Source: Methanofastidiosum sp.
Lineage (GTDB): Archaea > Methanobacteriota_B > Thermococci > Methanofastidiosales > Methanofastidiosaceae
NCBI GenBank assembly: GCA_035362715.1
Contig: DAOSDU010000024.1
Span: forward strand, 1 to 8,798
DNA: 8,798 bases
Direction: 5' to 3'
Under the pieces are notes generated by a model. That model was not told the origin of the DNA. It was given only the letters and a program-made list of their open reading frames with translations, and ran no database searches. Shown in pieces: positions 5,858 to 8,798 of this stretch (positions are counted from its first letter, which is position 1; each line of letters starts with the position of its first letter). The translations under genes were made by a program, and so were the position numbers.

Positions 5858-6220
5858 ATGGCAGAAAGGCCGACAATAACAATGGCTGAAAGAAATAAAA
5901 TGATAATGGATCTAAGAGAAAAATACACAGCTAATTATATTAAGCAGTTAAAAGAGGAACACCCTGATTGGTCAGATTCTAAAATAAGAGGTGTAGCCGA
6001 AAATATGGCTCAAAAGGCTGTTTCACAAAATACTCAATGGAATGTAGATGTAGTTGAAAAAGGAAAAGTAGTTTACAAAGCTGGTAAAGGCGAAGAAACA
6101 ATGATCAAAAGAGAACCTGTGCCAAAAGTAGAACAAACTGCTAAAACAGCTACAAAAACACCTATACCAAAAAAGAGTATCAAAGATATGCTTTCTGATG
6201 TTTTTAAAAAGAAGAAATAA
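5858..6220 (+). CDS. Small lysine-rich protein of unknown function
   Basis: I do not recognise this 120-residue protein. Coding potential is well supported: the strongest ribosome site in the window (AAGGAGGT, 7 bases before ATG), a promoter-bearing upstream region, and a hairpin terminator right at its stop. Residues 7-55 look helical and charged, with a middle motif HPDWSDSKIRGVAENMAQKA (35-54). Residues 60-78 (WNVDVVEKGKVVYKAGK) could form a short beta hairpin. Residues 84-106 are a Pro/Thr/Lys-rich linker, probably disordered. The last 15 residues form a possible amphipathic helix ending in KKKK. There is no signal peptide, membrane helix or cysteine, so it is probably a soluble cytoplasmic protein. 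The basic tail could bind nucleic acid or acidic surfaces, but nothing proves this. It stands alone between terminators, so neighbours give no clue to function. Confidence 0.8.
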   Translation: MAERPTITMAERNKMIMDLREKYTANYIKQLKEEHPDWSDSKIRGVAENMAQKAVSQNTQWNVDVVEKGKVVYKAGKGEETMIKREPVPKVEQTAKTATKTPIPKKSIKDMLSDVFKKKK

Positions 6221-6255
6221 AGTAGAAGATGCTTTATTTTTCTCTATTTTTTTTT
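6213..6255 (+). terminator. Hairpin plus T-tract terminator of the small 5858 gene
   Basis: AAATAAAG (6215-6222) and CTTTATTT (6232-6239) form a perfect 8-bp stem with a 9-base loop, extendable by a G-U and an A-T pair. It spans the stop codon at 6218-6220 and is followed by nine T at 6247-6255. This resembles an intrinsic terminator; the T-run alone would suffice in archaea. Confidence 0.6.
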
Positions 6256-6297
6256 AAATAGATCTCATAAAATTTTCTTATTATATTTCTATAAATC

Positions 6298-6311
6298 TAA
6301 AACTTTATATA
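6298..6311 (+). promoter_or_regulatory. BRE + TATA promoter of the DUF6653-PadR operon
   Basis: TAAAAC (6298-6303) then TTTATATA (6304-6311) is a consensus-like archaeal promoter. Transcription would start near 6333, leaving a leader of about 24 bases with GTGA at 6347-6350 as a plausible ribosome site before ATG 6357. Confidence 0.7.
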
Positions 6312-6331
6312 GTATAAATTATACTAGTATA
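6310..6331 (+). promoter_or_regulatory. Candidate PadR operator: overlapping perfect palindromes
   Basis: TAGTATAA-A-TTATACTA (6310-6326) is a perfect inverted repeat with 8-bp arms around one base. Its right arm is shared with a second perfect palindrome, TATACTAGTATA (6320-6331). Together they give three AGTATA/TATACT half-sites running from the end of the TATA box to the expected start site. A PadR-type repressor is encoded in the same operon, so autoregulation is the simplest reading. Low-complexity AT sequence makes some symmetry expected by chance. Confidence 0.5.
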
Positions 6332-6356
6332 TATTAGACCTTAATAGTGAATTAAT

Positions 6357-6860
6357 ATGACATTAGAAAGAAAAATAAGTAAATCATTCAAAATGGACGA
6401 AGAAACCTGGTTAAGGCATGCAAATCCTTGGAGTGGCTGGACAAGATTCTCAGGACTACCTCTATTAGCTTTCTCATTTTGGAGCAGAATGTGGTTCGGA
6501 TGGGCCTGCGTAGTACCCATCATAATTAGTTTGATCTGGATTTATATTAATCCAAGAGTTTTCCCTAAACCAAAATCTACTAAGAACTGGATGTCTAGAG
6601 GGGTATTCGGTGAAAGGGTGTGGCTCAATCGGGATAAAATACCTGTACCCGGACATCATAAGTCTGCACCTAATATATTAAGTGCAATTGGGGCATTAGG
6701 ATTGCCCTTTGTGGTATGGGGTATTTTTAGATTTGAGATATGGCCCCTCTTGATGGGAATATCTTTGGTGTATCTGGGAAAATTGTGGTTTATGGATAGG
6801 ATGGTCTGGCTTTATGAAGACATGAAGCATTTGCCTGAATATGGTAAATATGAATACTAA
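6357..6860 (+). CDS. DUF6653-like integral membrane protein
   Basis: 167 residues with a pattern I associate with the uncharacterised family DUF6653: TWLRHANPWSGWTR (residues 17-30), NPRVFPKPKSTKNWMS (65-80), FGERVWLNRD (84-93), P-x-HH (98-101) and KLWFMDRMVWLYEDMK (142-157). Hydrophobic stretches at about 31-45, 47-64, 105-123 and 126-145 suggest two hairpins of membrane helices, with the conserved Arg/Trp/His-rich loop between them. No function is known to me and no catalytic motif is obvious. ATG 6357 is the first start after the predicted transcription start and has GTGA upstream. ATG 6393 (MDEETW) would give the usual family N-terminus and cannot be excluded. The padR gene follows after 11 bases, so the pair is probably one transcript and this protein is likely the repressor's main target. 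Confidence 0.8.
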   Translation: MTLERKISKSFKMDEETWLRHANPWSGWTRFSGLPLLAFSFWSRMWFGWACVVPIIISLIWIYINPRVFPKPKSTKNWMSRGVFGERVWLNRDKIPVPGHHKSAPNILSAIGALGLPFVVWGIFRFEIWPLLMGISLVYLGKLWFMDRMVWLYEDMKHLPEYGKYEY

Positions 6861-6871
6861 AAAGGTACTAT

Positions 6872-7543
6872 ATGGCAAAATATTTAGAGTTAAACATTGA
6901 AGGGCTAAAATTCCTAAAGCATACAAAACAGATAAATCTGTCTGAATTATTAATTCTCGGACTTTTAAGCTATAAAGAACTAAGCGGATATGAAATCTAT
7001 AAAATATTTGAAAAGAAGTCGGAGATAACAGACCCTATTCTTAAGCTGAATAAAGCAACCATATATAATTCTTTAAGAAATATGGAGAAACAGGGATTTG
7101 TAAAAGTAAAAGATAGAATTGAAGATACTAACAAACCCCCTAAATCGATATATGCCATTTCAGAGTTAGGTATAGAGAGCTTAAAAAAAATATTGATTAA
7201 TAGTTCAGAAAATCCTGTCAATGCATATGTAAATATTTATGTTGATCTATTCTTCTATAAGATATTTGATAAGAAAGAGATCAAAAGAATTATTCATCAA
7301 AAGATAAATCAAAATAACGCCTTGATCCAAATACTAGAAATGTATGTTAAAGCTTGGCCAACTAATATTGTAGGAGTAATGTCCCAAAGCCAGATTGGCA
7401 TATATGAAAATATAACTGAGACCCTAAACAAAATCCTGATTTTGCTGGAAGATAAATCCGTTGAAGAAATCTTCAGTTTTAAGGAATTTAGTGAAAAAGA
7501 ATTGTTTGAAAAATTAAGTCAATTGAATACCAAGAGGGAATAA
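6872..7543 (+). CDS. PadR-family transcriptional regulator
   Basis: 223 residues; AAAGGT (6861-6866) sits 5 bases before the ATG. After an N-terminal extension of about 20 residues comes the PadR winged helix: LSELLILGLLSYKELSGYEIYK (about 23-44), recognition region LNKATIYNSLRNMEKQGFVK (59-78) and wing residues KPPKSIYAISELG (88-100). The C-terminal part (about 118-223) is predominantly helical, like the dimer domain of longer PadR proteins, and has no cysteine or His cluster that would suggest metal sensing. PadR proteins commonly repress a neighbouring transporter or enzyme gene and themselves, and lose DNA binding on contact with a small ligand. The ligand here is unknown. The palindromes at 6310-6331 are the probable binding site. 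Confidence 0.87.
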   Translation: MAKYLELNIEGLKFLKHTKQINLSELLILGLLSYKELSGYEIYKIFEKKSEITDPILKLNKATIYNSLRNMEKQGFVKVKDRIEDTNKPPKSIYAISELGIESLKKILINSSENPVNAYVNIYVDLFFYKIFDKKEIKRIIHQKINQNNALIQILEMYVKAWPTNIVGVMSQSQIGIYENITETLNKILILLEDKSVEEIFSFKEFSEKELFEKLSQLNTKRE

Positions 7544-7550
7544 AATTGTT

Positions 7551-7669
7551 GTGTTAGAAGGTATCATAGAGATCAATAACTCAACTAAAAAGATCAAATT
7601 CAATTTGAAACCGTTAGAAAGTATATGAAAGAAGAGGGATTGAATCTTAAGAAGATAATAGGAGAATAG
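7551..7669 (+). pseudogene. Possible frameshifted mini-gene in the padR-radical SAM gap
   Basis: This 184-base gap contains two short frames that join well. GTG 7551 to TGA 7626-7628 encodes 25 residues starting LEGIIEINNSTKK. The frame one base earlier then continues from about 7620 as YMKEEGLNLKKIIGE to TAG 7667-7669. A single-base shift would give one protein of about 39 residues with protein-like composition. It could equally be chance in AT-rich DNA or the remnant of a larger gene. No family recognised. Confidence 0.2.
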
Positions 7670-7684
7670 ATTAATATAGATAAG

Positions 7685-7700
7685 AAATAATAAATATATT
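7685..7700 (+). promoter_or_regulatory. Putative TATA promoter of the radical SAM gene
   Basis: A purine-rich BRE-like stretch and AAATATATT (7692-7700) lie about 28 bases before ATG 7728. Transcription would start close to 7722, giving a very short leader. GTGAG at 7720-7724 is a weak ribosome-site candidate. AT-rich context lowers certainty. Confidence 0.45.
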
Positions 7701-7727
7701 TGGTAATAGCATCTAGAAAGTGAGTTC

Positions 7728-8741
7728 ATGATAAAGAATATTCTTCTTGGGAGACCATTTTTAGTCGTGTTTAATCTTACAAGAAGATGCAATTCTATAT
7801 GTCCAATGTGTAGTATATGGAAAACACCTTCTAAACCAAAAGACGAGCTTACCTTTGAAGAGATTGAGAATATATTCAAGGATTTAAAATCTTACGGCGT
7901 AAAGCATGTTTTTCTGCAGGGCGGCGAGCCTTTACTTAGAAAGGATATAGTAGAAATTATTGAATTACTAATTGGCCTAGGATTCAACCCAACTTTGATA
8001 ACAAATGGCTTGCTCTTAGATGAAAAAATTGCCAATAAAATTGCAGAACTCAAGTGCAATGTGAGTATAAGTCTTGATTCTCTAGACGAAAAGAAATATG
8101 AGAAAATTAGAGGTGTTGACAAACTTCCCCTTTTACTAAATAATATAGAGCAGTGTAGTAAAATAAAAGATAAAAAAGGAATGTGGCATATAACTTCAAC
8201 AATAAGCAAAATAAATTATGGCGAAGTTATGGATCTATTTTACTTTGCGCGAAAAAATGGATTTAGTTTTAATGCTTATCCTTATAATTATTCCCACTGC
8301 TATTCTAGTGCATATGACGAAGAGATGAGTTACGATGCTAATCCAGCAATAATTATTGACGCATTTAAAAAATTGAGTTTATTATCTAAAAAGGAAGGAT
8401 TGATATTTGATAAGCTCATATATGACGAGTCAATTAAGTATCTTGAAGGCAATTATTGTGCACCATGTGACGCCATGAAGAGATCTATAATACTAACTGA
8501 AAAAGGGGAAATAGCCCCATGTCTTGAATTCAATCAATCTGCAAATCTAAAAGGAACGGGAATAAAACAAGCCCTAAAAGAATTGGATTATTCAAAAGTA
8601 AAAAAATGTTATATGGAAACTCCTTGCTTCTATGGATGCACACGTGGATCAGGAATTATTATCCGTAAAATCCCCGAAGTCTTCTTGTTTACCATAAAAA
8701 ATCCAAGAACTATTGCAGGTTATATTCGGGCTTATTTTTAA
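7728..8741 (+). CDS. Radical SAM protein with SPASM-like C-terminal cysteines
   Basis: 337 residues. The radical SAM core carries CNSICPMC (C21, C25, C28) for the [4Fe-4S] cluster that cleaves S-adenosylmethionine, GGEPLLR (65-71) for SAM binding, ITNGLLL (91-97) and SISLDSLDEKKYEKIRG (113-129). The C-terminal part has C244 and C247 (YCAPC), C265 (APCLEF) and C294, C300, C304 (CYMETPCFYGC), an arrangement resembling a SPASM/twitch domain with extra iron-sulfur clusters. The last 30 residues (KIPEVFLFTIKNPRTIAGYIRAYF region) are hydrophobic and basic and may touch the membrane. Such enzymes modify peptides or small molecules, or help build cofactors; no substrate can be assigned. No precursor peptide or other maturation gene is visible, except possibly the mini-frame at 7551-7669. 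It appears to be transcribed alone. Confidence 0.85.
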   Translation: MIKNILLGRPFLVVFNLTRRCNSICPMCSIWKTPSKPKDELTFEEIENIFKDLKSYGVKHVFLQGGEPLLRKDIVEIIELLIGLGFNPTLITNGLLLDEKIANKIAELKCNVSISLDSLDEKKYEKIRGVDKLPLLLNNIEQCSKIKDKKGMWHITSTISKINYGEVMDLFYFARKNGFSFNAYPYNYSHCYSSAYDEEMSYDANPAIIIDAFKKLSLLSKKEGLIFDKLIYDESIKYLEGNYCAPCDAMKRSIILTEKGEIAPCLEFNQSANLKGTGIKQALKELDYSKVKKCYMETPCFYGCTRGSGIIIRKIPEVFLFTIKNPRTIAGYIRAYF

Positions 8742-8798
8742 TTTCGGCTGTGGGACATATTAACCTGCATTTAGATTCAAAAGATTGTGCCAGAGCGC

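Noticed and set aside
8742..8798. Start of a further gene (GTG 8750) or a tRNA end at the right edge
   Set aside because: Only 16 codons are visible with no ribosome site, and the TTCAAAA stretch lacks a pairing T-stem, so nothing can be supported.
1..8798. CRISPR arrays, insertion sequences, attachment sites, rRNA or tRNA genes
   Set aside because: No regularly spaced direct repeats, transposase motifs, terminal inverted repeats or cloverleaf-like segments were seen.

Overview
This window looks like an AT-rich euryarchaeal chromosome segment, probably from an anaerobic lineage that uses F420 (a methanogen or a relative). Four observations support this. Upstream regions carry archaeal BRE/TATA promoters instead of bacterial -35/-10 boxes. 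At least one operon starts with almost no leader. There is a CofD/CofC pair for coenzyme F420 synthesis. The gene families (DtxR-FeoA fusion, archaeal-type FeoB, PadR, radical SAM) are common in anaerobic archaea. The exact lineage cannot be fixed from the sequence alone. All recognised genes lie on the + strand.

Layout. 1-297: C-terminal end of an AGCS-type sodium:amino-acid symporter. 310-2476: a tight three-gene block, nitroreductase (like the C-terminal domain of FbiB) - cofD - cofC, with gaps of 1 and 0 bases. 2494-5633: an iron operon, DtxR-type regulator - feoB - DtxR/FeoA fusion, driven by a clear BRE/TATA promoter whose TATA box is flanked by two matching dyads. 5634-5857: AT-rich intergenic region with T-tracts, TATA-like boxes and a leader. 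5858-6220: small, lysine-rich protein of unknown function with a near-perfect Shine-Dalgarno and an intrinsic-type terminator. 6298-7543: DUF6653-like membrane protein plus PadR-type repressor, behind a promoter overlapped by a perfect inverted repeat. 7544-7727: mostly non-coding, with a possible broken mini-gene and a promoter. 7728-8741: radical SAM protein with a SPASM-like cysteine set. 8742-8798: nothing assignable.

How the genes may work together. CofC activates a three-carbon phospho-acid with GTP and CofD transfers it to Fo. The nitroreductase closely resembles the domain that reduces dehydro-F420 in actinobacteria, so the block may encode a phosphoenolpyruvate-based route to F420 in an archaeon. 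In the iron operon the first regulator probably senses Fe(II) and represses its own operon through the paired dyads. FeoB imports Fe(II). The second regulator carries the only FeoA domain in the window and has a shortened DNA-binding helix, so it may act on FeoB as well as, or instead of, DNA. The DUF6653-PadR pair looks like a self-regulated membrane-protein module.
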